Part shown: piece by piece, positions 26,461-35,752 of the stretch
Position numbering within the stretch: position 1 is the stretch's first letter
Layout: every line of letters starts with the position of its first letter
NCBI RefSeq assembly: GCF_024972755.1
Contig: NZ_CP087724.1
Location: forward strand, 2,418,001 to 2,482,000
Direction: 5' to 3'
Origin: Halanaeroarchaeum sp. HSR-CO
Lineage (GTDB): Archaea; Halobacteriota; Halobacteria; Halobacteriales; Halobacteriaceae
DNA: 64,000 bases
The notes under the pieces: generated by a model
Databases searched by the model: none
What the model was told of the DNA's origin: nothing
The model's input: the letters and a program-made list of their open reading frames with translations, nothing else
Program-made: the position numbers and the translations under genes

Positions 26461-27510
26461 TCAGAACTCGACGCGCTGGGGGTCGTGGTCGTCGAGGTAC
26501 GACCGGAGCCACTCGCGTTGGGCCTCGAGTGGGGCCGTCAGGTCCCCGTAAGCGTTCTCGAAGAGCTCGTCTGGGTCGGGTACCTCGGCGTTCTCCGCTT
26601 CCGCGACGGCCTCGTCCAGTTCCGCGTCCGCCGCTGCATGGGCTTGCTCGACGACCGTGTCGTCGACGACATCCTGTTCGCGCAGGTAGGTCTCCGTCCG
26701 TTCGAGCGGGTCGGCGGTGCGCCAGTCCGGCAGCGAACGCTCGTGCTCGTCGCGGTATCGCTCCGGGTCGTCTGCCGTGGTGTGCGCCCCCTGGCGGTAG
26801 GTGAGGCTCTCGACGAGGATCGGTTTGCCCGCCCGGGCCGTCGCGAGCGCGTCCGAGACGGTCTCGTACACCGCCAGCGGATCGTTACCGTCGACCTGAA
26901 CCCCCTCGAAGCCGTAGGCAGTCGCCTTCTCGGCGATGGTCGCGCTCGCCGTCTGTCGCTCGCGGGGCAACGAGATGGCCCAGTCGTTGTTCTCACAGAA
27001 GAAGACGACCGGGGCGTCGAAGACGCCCGCGAAGTTGAGGCCTTCGTGGAAGTCACCCTCGGAGGTCGCGCCGTCGCCGAAGTACGCCAGTGTCGCGTGG
27101 TCGGCCCCGACGTAGTCTCGGGCCATGGCGTACCCGACGGCGTGGGGAATCTGGGTGCCGATGGTGATCTCTTGTGGGAAGTTGTTGACGTCGTGATCGG
27201 AGTAGTACTCCGGGCGACCACGCCTGAACAGGAGGATATCGCTCATCGGGACGCCGCGGGTGAGCTGCATCGCGTTCGACCGATAGGTCGGGAAGAGCCA
27301 GTCCTCGTCGGCCATGGCTCGCGCGGCCCCCACCTGAGAAGCCTCCTGGCCCCGATACGGCGGAAAGCTGCTCATCCACCCGCGTCGCTGCAGGGCGACC
27401 GCCCGCTCGTCGAATCGCCGGGCCCGAACCATGTCCCGATAGAGGGCCCTGGCCTCCTCGGTGTCGACCTCGACGTCGTCCAGGTCGCTCACCCCGATTA
27501 CGCGGTGCAT
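26461..27510 (-). CDS. Thiamine-diphosphate 2-oxoacid dehydrogenase E1, alpha subunit
   Basis: A 349-residue E1 alpha. The thiamine diphosphate motif runs from GDGATSEGDFHEG to ENNDWAIS, and phosphorylation-loop-like TYRQGAHTTADDP follows. E1 decarboxylates pyruvate or branched 2-oxoacids and passes the acyl group to E2 lipoate. No E1 beta, E2 or E3 gene is adjacent, so its beta partner lies elsewhere or it works with a distant complex. Length and motifs are normal. It is convergent with the second RAM gene with no gap. Confidence 0.93.
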   Translation of the reverse strand: MHRVIGVSDLDDVEVDTEEARALYRDMVRARRFDERAVALQRRGWMSSFPPYRGQEASQVGAARAMADEDWLFPTYRSNAMQLTRGVPMSDILLFRRGRPEYYSDHDVNNFPQEITIGTQIPHAVGYAMARDYVGADHATLAYFGDGATSEGDFHEGLNFAGVFDAPVVFFCENNDWAISLPRERQTASATIAEKATAYGFEGVQVDGNDPLAVYETVSDALATARAGKPILVESLTYRQGAHTTADDPERYRDEHERSLPDWRTADPLERTETYLREQDVVDDTVVEQAHAAADAELDEAVAEAENAEVPDPDELFENAYGDLTAPLEAQREWLRSYLDDHDPQRVEF

Positions 27511-27600
27511 GCGGGAGCGTCTGGTTCTCGCTACTTACCGGTGGTGTTTGCGGCGGGGATACCCGGAACCCGGGGTTCGGTGCCGATCGGTGATGGCCGG

Positions 27601-27978
27601 TCACGCGTCCACGTCGGTGTATCTGGCCCGCACGACGACCAGCACGGTCACCGACGGAACCAGAGTGAGTGCCTGGTAGCCGATCAGTACCGCCACGAGT
27701 TCCCAGACGGCGACCAACCCGACCGCGCCGGCGACGGCGAGTGAGATGACGAAGACGACGAACGATCGAGCGAGCAGCGCCGGGCCCACCACGGTCAGGA
27801 CGAGGAGCGCATCGACGAGGTCGACGAGGAGCGCGACCGCCAGCACCCAGCGCGTACCCACTGGCCGGCCCCGGAAACGGCCCGGTACGGGGAGGACCAC
27901 CTCGAAGTCGTCGGGGAAGAATTCGGGCAGTCGAAAGGGCGGCAGTCGGAAGCCGAATCGCCAGTCGTCGTCAGGCAT
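27601..27978 (-). CDS. Small membrane protein overlapping tmk
   Basis: A 125-residue protein. The N-terminal 38 residues are soluble and Pro/Phe-rich ([15 protein letters not shown]). About three hydrophobic helices follow ([52 protein letters not shown]). No known family is recognised. It overlaps the 3' end of tmk by 8 bp on the same strand, so translation is probably coupled. Confidence 0.78.
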   Translation of the reverse strand: MPDDDWRFGFRLPPFRLPEFFPDDFEVVLPVPGRFRGRPVGTRWVLAVALLVDLVDALLVLTVVGPALLARSFVVFVISLAVAGAVGLVAVWELVAVLIGYQALTLVPSVTVLVVVRARYTDVDA

Positions 27979-28558
27979 CCAGGATCCGATCGAGTGCCTC
28001 GTCGACCGCCTCGAAGACGGAAGACTGGTCGGCGGTCGCGTCGATGCGGACGAACCGGTCTGGCTCCCGGTCGATGAGCCGTTCGTAGTTCTGGGCGACA
28101 TGCCCCAGGAACTCCTGGCCCTCCAGTTTGTTCGTCGTACCGGACCGACGGGCACCGGTCGCGGGGTCGACGTCAAGATAGATGGTCGCGTCCGGCGGCC
28201 GGGTGAACGGCTGGTGGATGCCCATGATGTACTCGACCGGACGCTCGATACGATCGGCGATGGCTGCACCCTGGTAGGCGTACCGCGAGTCGGAGTACCG
28301 ATCCGATATCACCACCTCGTCACGCTCCAGGGCGGGCCGGATCGTCTCGGAGAGATGGGCCGCGTGGTCCGCGGTAAAGAGGAACAACTCCGCGAGGGAG
28401 TCGGCCTCGTCGGCCCCGATGGATCGGCGAACCGCGTCGCCGTACCACGAGTCGGTCGGTTCTCTCGTGAAGGTGAGCGGGCCCGACCGGGTTTCGCGGA
28501 GATGGTTCCACGCCGAGGTCTTGCCACTCCCGTCGATTCCCTCGAGCGTTACGAGCAT
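27971..28558 (-). CDS. tmk: Thymidylate kinase
   Basis: A 195-residue dTMP kinase that makes dTDP for DNA synthesis. The P-loop is [10 protein letters not shown] (6-15). The DRY-like motif appears as [16 protein letters not shown], with the Arg that contacts dTMP. A lid region follows ([20 protein letters not shown]). Its stop overlaps the small membrane protein gene downstream. Confidence 0.95.
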   Translation of the reverse strand: MLVTLEGIDGSGKTSAWNHLRETRSGPLTFTREPTDSWYGDAVRRSIGADEADSLAELFLFTADHAAHLSETIRPALERDEVVISDRYSDSRYAYQGAAIADRIERPVEYIMGIHQPFTRPPDATIYLDVDPATGARRSGTTNKLEGQEFLGHVAQNYERLIDREPDRFVRIDATADQSSVFEAVDEALDRILDA

Positions 28559-28669
28559 GGGTCGACCTTGTTCGACCCGCCACTAAGCCCTTCCGAGGGA
28601 CGTCTCACGCTCGACCCGTTCGACTCACACGCGACACATTTACACGCGTCACCCAGGTACTATCAGTGC

Positions 28670-29557
28670 ATGAACATCATCGTCACTGGTGGCACGGGAT
28701 TCGTCGGCACTGCACTCTGCCGAGAACTGGTCGAACGCGGCCACGACGTGACCGCGATGGCTCGGTCGCCCGAAGACGACGGTGTCCCACGGGGTGTCGA
28801 CGGTGTCATCGGTGACGTCACGGACTACGACTCCATCGAGAGCGCCTTCGAGGGGAAGGACGTCGTCGTCAATCTCGTCGCCCTCTCGCCACTCTTCAAG
28901 CCGTCGGGCGGCGACGAGATGCACGAGGTCGTCCACGTCGGGGGGACCGAGAACGTGATCCGGGCGGCCGAGGAACACGACCTCGACGCCATCGTCCAGA
29001 TGAGCGCCCTCGACGCGGATCCAGGTGGCGTCACGTCGTACCTCCGGTCGAAAGGACGCGCAGAGCAACTCGTCAGGGATTCCAGTCTCGAGTGGACTAT
29101 CTTCCGTCCGTCGGTAATCTTCGGTGAGGGCGGCGAGTTCGTGAAGTTCACCAAGATGCTCACGACTCCCTACGTCACCGCCCTGCCGGGTGGGGGAGTG
29201 ACCCGTTTCCAGCCGATCTACATCGAGGACCTCGTGGGGATGGTGGCCGACGCCGTCGAAGACGAGCGCCACCGGGGCGAGATTTACGAGATCGGGGGGC
29301 CAGAGGTGCTCTCGCTCGCGGACGTGACCGAACTCGTCTACCGGGCCGAGGGTCGGTCGGTTTCGGTACTGTCCATCCCGATGTCGATGGCCAGAGTAGG
29401 CCTTTCCTTCGCCGACCCGCTGTCGCCGGTTCCCTTCGGACGGGACCAGTTCAGATCGCTGCGGATCGACAACGTTGCCGATCACAACGACGTCGACGCA
29501 TTCGGAATCGAGGTGGATTCGTTGACGACGCTCGAGTCGTACCTCGGTATCGGGTGA
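28670..29557 (+). CDS. NAD(P)-binding SDR protein (NDUFA9-like / NmrA-like)
   Basis: A 295-residue atypical short-chain dehydrogenase. The nucleotide loop is TGGTGFVG (6-13). The pattern GDVTDYDSIESAFEGKDVVV with YLRSKGRAEQLVRDSSLEWT and FRPSVIFGEGGEF matches the complex I NDUFA9-like group. The usual YxxxK is represented by a Tyr-x4-Lys (YLRSKG), so classical dehydrogenase activity is doubtful. Role unknown; such proteins often act as structural or redox-sensing factors. It ends before a T-rich terminator at 29610. Confidence 0.88.
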   Translation: MNIIVTGGTGFVGTALCRELVERGHDVTAMARSPEDDGVPRGVDGVIGDVTDYDSIESAFEGKDVVVNLVALSPLFKPSGGDEMHEVVHVGGTENVIRAAEEHDLDAIVQMSALDADPGGVTSYLRSKGRAEQLVRDSSLEWTIFRPSVIFGEGGEFVKFTKMLTTPYVTALPGGGVTRFQPIYIEDLVGMVADAVEDERHRGEIYEIGGPEVLSLADVTELVYRAEGRSVSVLSIPMSMARVGLSFADPLSPVPFGRDQFRSLRIDNVADHNDVDAFGIEVDSLTTLESYLGIG

Positions 29558-29609
29558 CGCCCGTCGGTCGGTCGGCCCGTATGGGTACTTAAAACCCCCC
29601 AGCAATCCC

Positions 29610-29616
29610 TTTTTTT
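29610..29616 (+). terminator. T-run terminator after the SDR gene
   Basis: Seven consecutive T residues in a C-rich context, about 50 bp past the SDR stop codon. Such T-runs end transcription in archaea. Confidence 0.55.
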
Positions 29617-29700
29617 CGTCCGACCCCTGTCTGACGCGAGACCGCCCGTCGACTGCAAATTCCGGTTCGTCGGCAGATATATCAGGATCACTTCAACAAA

Positions 29701-29712
29701 AGGCTTATAGCC
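29701..29712 (+). promoter_or_regulatory. TATA box of the cetZ operon
   Basis: GGCTTATAGCC is itself an inverted repeat and lies about 40 bp before the cetZ ATG, preceded by an A-rich BRE-like stretch (CAACAAAAG). Another TATA-like GATATATC is at about 29675. Confidence 0.55.
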
Positions 29713-29750
29713 TAATTGCTTCTTTCCACACGGTAAGGCCAGACTGCAGC

Positions 29751-30929
29751 ATGAAACTCGCAATGATCGGGTTCGGCCAGGCGGGCGGGAAGGTGCTCGA
29801 TAAGTTCCTCGAGTACGATCAACAGACGGGATCGGGGATCGTTCGAGCGGCCGTCGCCGTCAATACCGCTAAAGCCGACCTCATGGGACTGGAGCACGTG
29901 CCGGAGGACAACCGCGTGCTCATCGGACAGTCGAGGGTGAAGGGGCACGGTGTCGGGGCCGACAACGAACTCGGCGCCGAGATCGCAGAAGAGGACGTCG
30001 ACGAAGTCCAGGGGGCGATCGACAACATACCGGTCCACGAGGTGGACGCATTCCTCCTCATCTCCGCCCTCGGTGGCGGGACGGGGTCCGGTGGGGCACC
30101 CGTCCTGGCGAAGCATCTGAAACGAATATACACGGAACCGGTCTATGGACTCGGCGTTCTGCCGGGCAAGGACGAAGGTGGCATCTACACGTTGAACGCC
30201 GCCCGCTCGTTCCAGACGTTCGTCCACGAGGTCGACAACCTGCTCGTGTTCGACAACGACGCCTGGCGGAAGTCGGGTGAATCCGTCTCCGGTGGCTACG
30301 ACGAGATCAACGAGGAGATCGTTACCCGTTTCGGAATCCTGTTCGGCGCGGGCGAGGTCGACGGCACCGGGGACGTCGCCGAGAGCGTCGTCGACTCCTC
30401 CGAGATCATCAATACGCTCGCCGGGGGCGGCATCTCGACTGTGGGCTACGCCTCGGAGAGCGTTCAGCAACAGGACTCCGGCGGCCTGCTCTCGCGATTC
30501 CGCAGCAACGACGACATGGCGGGCGAGGACTCCGCGAGCACCACCAACCGCATCACGAGCCTCGTCCGGAAGGCCGCACTGGGTCGACTGACCCTTCCCT
30601 GCGAGATCGACGGTGCGGAGCGGGCGCTGCTCGTCGTGGCCGGGCCGGCCAGCTATCTGAACCGGAAAGGCATCGAACGCGGTCGGAAGTGGCTCGAAGA
30701 GCAGACCGGCAGCATGGAAGTCCGCGGTGGCGACTATCCGGTCCGGGACTCGGGCAAGGTCGCGTCCGTCGTCCTGCTCTCGGGCGTGACGAACGTCCCC
30801 CGCATCAAGGAACTCCAGGGCAAGGCCATCGAAGCCCAGGACAACATCGAGGAGATCCGCGCAGAGAGCGACGAAAACCTCCAGGAGCTGGTGGAAGACG
30901 ACGAAGATGAACTGGAGCCGCTCTTCTAG
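29751..30929 (+). CDS. cetZ: CetZ tubulin-like GTPase
   Basis: A 392-residue cytoskeletal GTPase of the tubulin/FtsZ superfamily. The tubulin signature GGGTGSGG is at 108-115. NTAKADL and FDNDAW match CetZ rather than FtsZ. The acidic C-terminal tail (VEDDEDELEPLF) is typical. In Haloferax, CetZ1 is needed for rod-cell shape and swimming. It leads a probable operon with a secreted/membrane protein, then cofC and cofG. That order resembles my memory of Haloferax cetZ1, which I cannot check here. Confidence 0.92.
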   Translation: MKLAMIGFGQAGGKVLDKFLEYDQQTGSGIVRAAVAVNTAKADLMGLEHVPEDNRVLIGQSRVKGHGVGADNELGAEIAEEDVDEVQGAIDNIPVHEVDAFLLISALGGGTGSGGAPVLAKHLKRIYTEPVYGLGVLPGKDEGGIYTLNAARSFQTFVHEVDNLLVFDNDAWRKSGESVSGGYDEINEEIVTRFGILFGAGEVDGTGDVAESVVDSSEIINTLAGGGISTVGYASESVQQQDSGGLLSRFRSNDDMAGEDSASTTNRITSLVRKAALGRLTLPCEIDGAERALLVVAGPASYLNRKGIERGRKWLEEQTGSMEVRGGDYPVRDSGKVASVVLLSGVTNVPRIKELQGKAIEAQDNIEEIRAESDENLQELVEDDEDELEPLF

Positions 30930-31689
30930 CACAGCACTCGTCCTGGTCGCCCTCCTCGTCGTCTCGGTCGCACCCGCGGCCGCCGTCTCCGTCAGCGACG
31001 AGGCCAGTCCGTCGGCCGTCGAGGTCGGCGAACAGCAGGACGTTACGTACACCGTCTCCGACCTCTACACCGATTACGACCGGTGGCAACTGTCGGGCGA
31101 GACGGAGCTGACGGACGTGACCTGGACGGTGACGACCTACGACCAGACGGACGCGAAAATCGAACAACAGCAGTACAACAGTCCCTCGTTCGACCACGAG
31201 ATCGCGGCCGACGAAGACGTCTCGGCCGTCGAAGTCCGCCTGCAGGGCACCACGCCGAGCTGGTCGGAGTGGCAGTACGATCCGGCCCAGAACCTGACGC
31301 TGGCGACGTTCGCCCAGGCCCAGGAGGGCGGGTCGAGTAGCGAGGTCGCGACGTACACCGCCCGGCCCTACACGGCCGACAGCCAGTCGGCGCGGACGGC
31401 CATCGACGACGCGAAAGCCGCCATCGACGACGCCGAGAGCGCAGGTGCCAACCCGGACGAAGCCGAATCCCTCCTGAACAACGCCATCTCTGCGTACGAG
31501 AACGGCAACTTCGAGAATGCCGGAGATCTGGCCTCGCAGGCGCAGAACAGTGCCAATAGCGCCGCACAATCGGCAAACCGGACCGACCTCCTGCTGATGG
31601 CCGGTGGCGTCGTGGTACTGCTCGCGCTCGTGGCTGGGGGCATCTACTGGTACCTCCAGCAACGCGAGACCTACGACCGACTCGGCTGA
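30907..31689 (+). CDS. Secreted, C-terminally anchored protein overlapping cetZ
   Basis: A 260-residue envelope protein. It has a signal peptide (STALVLVALLVVSVAPAAAV) and an extracellular beta-rich domain (about 30-150). An Ala/Asp/Asn-rich helical repeat region follows (TAIDDAKAAIDDAESAGANP, then ENAGDLASQAQNSANSAAQS). It ends with one transmembrane helix (LLLMAGGVVVLLALVAGGIY) and a short cytoplasmic tail. It starts 23 bp inside cetZ, so the two are translationally linked. A role at the membrane with CetZ is inferred from that coupling only. Confidence 0.85.
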   Translation: MNWSRSSSTALVLVALLVVSVAPAAAVSVSDEASPSAVEVGEQQDVTYTVSDLYTDYDRWQLSGETELTDVTWTVTTYDQTDAKIEQQQYNSPSFDHEIAADEDVSAVEVRLQGTTPSWSEWQYDPAQNLTLATFAQAQEGGSSSEVATYTARPYTADSQSARTAIDDAKAAIDDAESAGANPDEAESLLNNAISAYENGNFENAGDLASQAQNSANSAAQSANRTDLLLMAGGVVVLLALVAGGIYWYLQQRETYDRLG

Positions 31690-31708
31690 GACACCCCACC
31701 CCTTCCCC

Positions 31709-32314
31709 ATGCGGGTCGTCATCCCGTTCGACGCGAACGAACCCAAGTCGCGACTAGCACCCGTGCTGGACCGCTCGGAGCGACGCGAGTTCGCCGAGGC
31801 AATGCTCCAGGATGTGGCCGCGGCAGTGCGCGAAGCTGGTCGAACGCCGGAGGTGCTGACCACCGGACCGATAGCCGTCGACGCCGCGATCACCATCGAC
31901 GAGCGGGCACTGACACCGCTCGTGAACGACGCCATCGACGCCGGAACGCCACTCGCCGTGGTGATGGCCGACCTCGCGTTAGCTACCCCCTCGACGCTCA
32001 GACAGTTGTTCGGCGCCGACGGCGACGTGGTCGTCGCGCCCGGGCGGGCTGCGGGCACGAACGCCCTCGTCGTCCGCGACCCCGCGTTCCGGGTCGACTA
32101 CCACGGCGCGTCCTTCAGCGACCACCTGCACCAGGCTCGCGAGGTCGGGGCGTCTGTCCGCGAGTTCGATTCGTTTCGACTTTCGACGGACGTCGACGAC
32201 CCCGCCGATCTGCTGGAAGTGCTCGTCCACGGCGATGGCGCCGCGACGCGGTGGCTTCGGGAGGCGGGGTTCCGCGTCGAGATGGAGGGCGGGGAGCCGC
32301 GACCGGTGCGCTGA
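31709..32314 (+). CDS. cofC: 2-phospho-L-lactate guanylyltransferase CofC
   Basis: A 201-residue nucleotidyltransferase of the GTA fold. It begins MRVVIPFDANEPKSRLAPVL, the nucleotide-binding start of CofC. DLALATPSTLRQLF and VVVAPGRAAGTNALVV follow. CofC activates 2-phospholactate (or a related triose) with GTP in coenzyme F420 synthesis. It is directly upstream of cofG, another F420 gene, with about 20 bp to the upstream membrane protein gene. Confidence 0.93.
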   Translation: MRVVIPFDANEPKSRLAPVLDRSERREFAEAMLQDVAAAVREAGRTPEVLTTGPIAVDAAITIDERALTPLVNDAIDAGTPLAVVMADLALATPSTLRQLFGADGDVVVAPGRAAGTNALVVRDPAFRVDYHGASFSDHLHQAREVGASVREFDSFRLSTDVDDPADLLEVLVHGDGAATRWLREAGFRVEMEGGEPRPVR

Positions 32315-32387
32315 GCGAGGCCCCGGGGAGCGCGGCCGGACGTGCCGGCGACACAACGCCTTTGCGCAGGCGGTCACTACTCCCGGT

Positions 32388-33512
32388 GTGATTCCGGGCG
32401 CCGCCGAACACGACCTCGACCTATCTATCACCGACGATGCCCTCGAGCGCCTGCTGTCCGTCGACGACGAGGCCGTCGACCCGCCGGCGGAACTGACCTA
32501 CGCGAAGAACGCCTTCTTCCCGTTGACGACCGCCTGCCGGTACACCTGCACCTACTGCACCTTCTACGACCCGCCTGGCGAGGCCTCGCTCATGGCACCC
32601 ACCGAGATCCGGGAGACGGCTCGACGGGGGGCCGCGGCTGGCTGTACGGAAGCGTTGTTCACGTTCGGCGACGACCCCGACGACCGATACGACGATATCC
32701 ACGCCCAGCTAGCGGCGTGGGGCCACGATTCCATCCACGAGTACCTCCGCGAGGCGGCCGCCATCGCCCTGGAGGAGGGACTGCTCCCCCACGCGAATCC
32801 CGGCGACCAGACGCCAGCCCAGATGGAGACGGTCGCCGACCTGATGGCGAGCATGGGGGTGATGCTCGAGACGACGGCGTCCGTCGAGGCCCACGCCGGC
32901 CCCCGCGGGAAATCGCCGGGCCAGCGGCTCGCCACGATCCGAACGGCCGGTGAGCTATCGATTCCCTTCACGACCGGCATCCTCGTGGGCATCGGCGAGA
33001 CGGCCCGCGACAGGGCGGAGAGCCTGCTCGCCATCCGCGAACTGCACGAACGCTACGGCCACGTCCAGGAAGTGATCGTCCAGCCGGTTGCCGACAACGA
33101 GCGATGGCGCGGAGGCTCCCCGGACCTGGCGACGCTCCGGCGGACGGTCGCCATGGCCCGGACCGCGTTGCCCGACGCGGTCGCCGTACAGGTCCCGCCG
33201 AACCTCGCGCCGCTTCGCGACCTCGTCGACGCCGGGGTCGACGACCTGGGCGGCGTCTCACCGGTGACGACCGATCACGTCAATCCGGACTACGCCTGGC
33301 CCGAGGTGGACGAACTCCGGGCCGTCGCCGACGCTGCCGGCGTCCCCTTGCGCGAGCGACTGCCCGTCTACGAACGGTTCCTCCCGACGGAAGGCGTCTC
33401 GAACGAGTGGGTCCCCGAGCCCATCGGTCGAGCGCTCCGGAGCGATACGCCGGCCGGCCGACGCTACCGCTCGGTGCTCGACGGGCACCCGTTCGTCGAG
33501 GACGTGGCGTAG
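32388..33512 (+). CDS. cofG: FO synthase subunit CofG (radical SAM)
   Basis: About 374 residues if translated from GTG 32388; no ATG gives a plausible N-terminus. The radical-SAM cluster is CRYTCTYC with Cys at 50, 54 and 57. CofG, with CofH, builds the deazaflavin FO, the chromophore of F420. It follows cofC. cofH is 3 kb downstream on the other strand, beyond the ribonucleotide reductase. The start codon is the only uncertain point. Confidence 0.93.
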   Translation: MIPGAAEHDLDLSITDDALERLLSVDDEAVDPPAELTYAKNAFFPLTTACRYTCTYCTFYDPPGEASLMAPTEIRETARRGAAAGCTEALFTFGDDPDDRYDDIHAQLAAWGHDSIHEYLREAAAIALEEGLLPHANPGDQTPAQMETVADLMASMGVMLETTASVEAHAGPRGKSPGQRLATIRTAGELSIPFTTGILVGIGETARDRAESLLAIRELHERYGHVQEVIVQPVADNERWRGGSPDLATLRRTVAMARTALPDAVAVQVPPNLAPLRDLVDAGVDDLGGVSPVTTDHVNPDYAWPEVDELRAVADAAGVPLRERLPVYERFLPTEGVSNEWVPEPIGRALRSDTPAGRRYRSVLDGHPFVEDVA

Positions 33513-33650
33513 AACTACCTCGAATGACGGTCGGTGCGCACGCATTTGGCTGACAGGGGACGCCGCCCCGTCTCGTCCAGGTCGGTGGCGTCCCGCTCCC
33601 GCTGGTCCGACCTGGCCGTCACCGGCATGGTCCCAGCTGGTCCGGTCATC

Positions 33651-33660
33651 GCTTATATAG
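33651..33660 (+). promoter_or_regulatory. TATA box of nrdJ
   Basis: GCTTATATAG lies 50 bp before the nrdJ ATG at 33710. It is a strong archaeal TATA match and the only one in the 200-bp gap after cofG. Confidence 0.6.
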
Positions 33661-33709
33661 TCGACCAGAATAGGTACCTTGTCGCACGCAAATAGTTCAA
33701 TACGAGAAC

Positions 33710-35752
33710 ATGACGGGCGACAGGGCGCTGCCGCACAAGCGAGTGACCGGAGAGACCGTCGCGGAGCGGCTGCCCCGGATCGCGACCGAGCGCATCCTGC
33801 CGGCCAGATACCTCCAGCGGGAGAACGGCGAGGTCGTCGAGACGCCGGCCGAGCTGGTCGAACGGGTCGCCCGAGCCGTCGCGAGTGCGGAGACGACCCA
33901 CGGGAACGACCCGGACACCTGGGCCGACCGCTTCGAGCAGGCGATGGCCGACCTCGCTTTCGTCCCGAATTCGCCGACCCTAATGAACGCCGGCCTCGAC
34001 GATGGCCAACTATCGGCCTGCTTCGTCATCTCACCCGCGGACGACCTCCGGCACATCTTCGAGACGGTCGGCGACGCGGCGACCATCTTCCAGACGGGCG
34101 GCGGCGTCGGCTACAGTTTCTCGCGGCTTCGGCCGCGCGGCGACCCGGTAACCACCGGCGGCGGTCGGGCTAGCGGGCCCGTCTCGTTCATGACGGTGTT
34201 CGACCGGATGTGCGACGTCGTGCGCCAGGGAGGGCGGCGCCGGGGTGCCCAGATGGCCGTTCTCCGCGTCGACCACCCGGATATCGGGCGGTTCGTGACG
34301 GCCAAGCGAGAGGGGGCCCGACTGACCAACTTCAACGTCTCGGTGGGGTTGACGGACAGGTTCCTGGCCGCCGTCGAAGAAGACGAGCGGTATCCACTCG
34401 TCAATCCCCGGACGGGCGACCAGCACGTCGCGACCGCGGCGACCGCAGCGTTCTACAACGAGGGCGATACCCGCGACGGCGAACCGAATCTCTGGCAGAT
34501 CGCCGCGGACGTTCCCGACCTCGACGAATTCCCCCGGAAACTCGTGACCGTCGGGGAACCGACGAGCCTGCCAGCCCGCCTCGTCTGGCACCTGGTCGTC
34601 GACGGTGCGTGGCACAACGGCGAACCGGGGCTGTTCCACCTCGACCGCGCCAACCGCGAGCACGCCTTCGACGTCGCGACCAACCCCGACCATCGCATCG
34701 AGGCGACCAACCCCTGCGGGGAACAACCGCTGGAGGATTTCGAGGCCTGTACGCTCGGCCACGTCAACCTCTCGTTGCTGGTCGAGGGGGACGCCCCGGA
34801 CTGGCGGTCGTTCGATGGTTCCATCGACCGGTTCCTCGACCGAGCGATGGACTGGGACCGCCTGGCCGACCTGACGCGACTGGGAGTGCGATTCCTCGAC
34901 GACGTCACGACCGTGTCGAGATACCCGCTTGCGGCCATCGAGGAGACGGTCGCCACCCAGCGGAAGATCGGTCTCGGCGTGATGGGCTTCGCCGAACTGC
35001 TGCTCCAGCTCGGCGTCCGGTACGACGAGACGGCGGCACTCGGAGTCGCCGATCGGGTGATGGACCGTATCGATCGAGTCGCGACGCGGGCGAGCCACGA
35101 CCTCGCCCGCGAACGGGGGTCGTTCCCGCGCTGGCCGGAATCCAAGTACGCCGACCCCTCTCGACACGAGGACTGGTTCCGGCGTCACACGGGCGAGGAA
35201 CCCGCGGAGTGGGTCGATGGCTATCCGATACGCAATCACGGGGTCACGAGCGTCGCCCCGACCGGCACGACCAGTATGATCGCCGGGACCTCGGCCGGTA
35301 TCGAACCGCTGTACGACGTCGTCTACCGTCGGGCCGCCGACCGGGACGTCCAGGGCGACGAACCGTTCGTCGCCGTCGATCCGTACTTCCGGGCAGTGCT
35401 CGAGAGCCGAGGTGTCGACGTCAGCGAGATCCGCGAGGCTGCGCGCGACCAGATGCGTGACGGAACGTACGCAGGTCCGTCGTCGCTGCCGATTCCCGAC
35501 GACCTCGGTGAGCTGTTCGTCACTGCCCGGGACGTTCCGCCGGAGACCCACGTCCGCATCCAGTCGGCGTTCCAGTCCCACGTCGACGGCGCCGTCTCGA
35601 AGACGGTCAACCTGCCGGCGTCGGCCGTTCGAGAGGACGTGGCCGCGGCGTACCGACTGGCGCTGGAGACGGACTGTCTCGGATGCACCGTCTACCGGAG
35701 CGGTTCACGCGATTCACAGGTGTTATCGACGGCCGACGACGGGGATACCTAG
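33710..35752 (+). CDS. nrdJ: Adenosylcobalamin-dependent ribonucleotide reductase, short form
   Basis: A 680-residue class II enzyme that reduces ribonucleotides to deoxyribonucleotides using coenzyme B12. Active-site Cys are C104 (LSACFVIS), C336 in NPCGEQ (thiyl radical) and C347 (FEACTLG). The 11-residue gap between the last two fits the family. There is no N-terminal ATP-cone. The protein ends soon after VYRSGSRDSQVLS, so the C-terminal Cys-pair segment that re-reduces the active site in many NrdJ is absent. The stop is shared as CTAG with the opposite gene. Confidence 0.93.
   Translation: MTGDRALPHKRVTGETVAERLPRIATERILPARYLQRENGEVVETPAELVERVARAVASAETTHGNDPDTWADRFEQAMADLAFVPNSPTLMNAGLDDGQLSACFVISPADDLRHIFETVGDAATIFQTGGGVGYSFSRLRPRGDPVTTGGGRASGPVSFMTVFDRMCDVVRQGGRRRGAQMAVLRVDHPDIGRFVTAKREGARLTNFNVSVGLTDRFLAAVEEDERYPLVNPRTGDQHVATAATAAFYNEGDTRDGEPNLWQIAADVPDLDEFPRKLVTVGEPTSLPARLVWHLVVDGAWHNGEPGLFHLDRANREHAFDVATNPDHRIEATNPCGEQPLEDFEACTLGHVNLSLLVEGDAPDWRSFDGSIDRFLDRAMDWDRLADLTRLGVRFLDDVTTVSRYPLAAIEETVATQRKIGLGVMGFAELLLQLGVRYDETAALGVADRVMDRIDRVATRASHDLARERGSFPRWPESKYADPSRHEDWFRRHTGEEPAEWVDGYPIRNHGVTSVAPTGTTSMIAGTSAGIEPLYDVVYRRAADRDVQGDEPFVAVDPYFRAVLESRGVDVSEIREAARDQMRDGTYAGPSSLPIPDDLGELFVTARDVPPETHVRIQSAFQSHVDGAVSKTVNLPASAVREDVAAAYRLALETDCLGCTVYRSGSRDSQVLSTADDGDT

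Noticed and set aside
33513-33709. Cobalamin riboswitch upstream of the B12-dependent reductase
   Set aside because: I see no B12-box-like sequence, and the predicted leader after the TATA box is too short.
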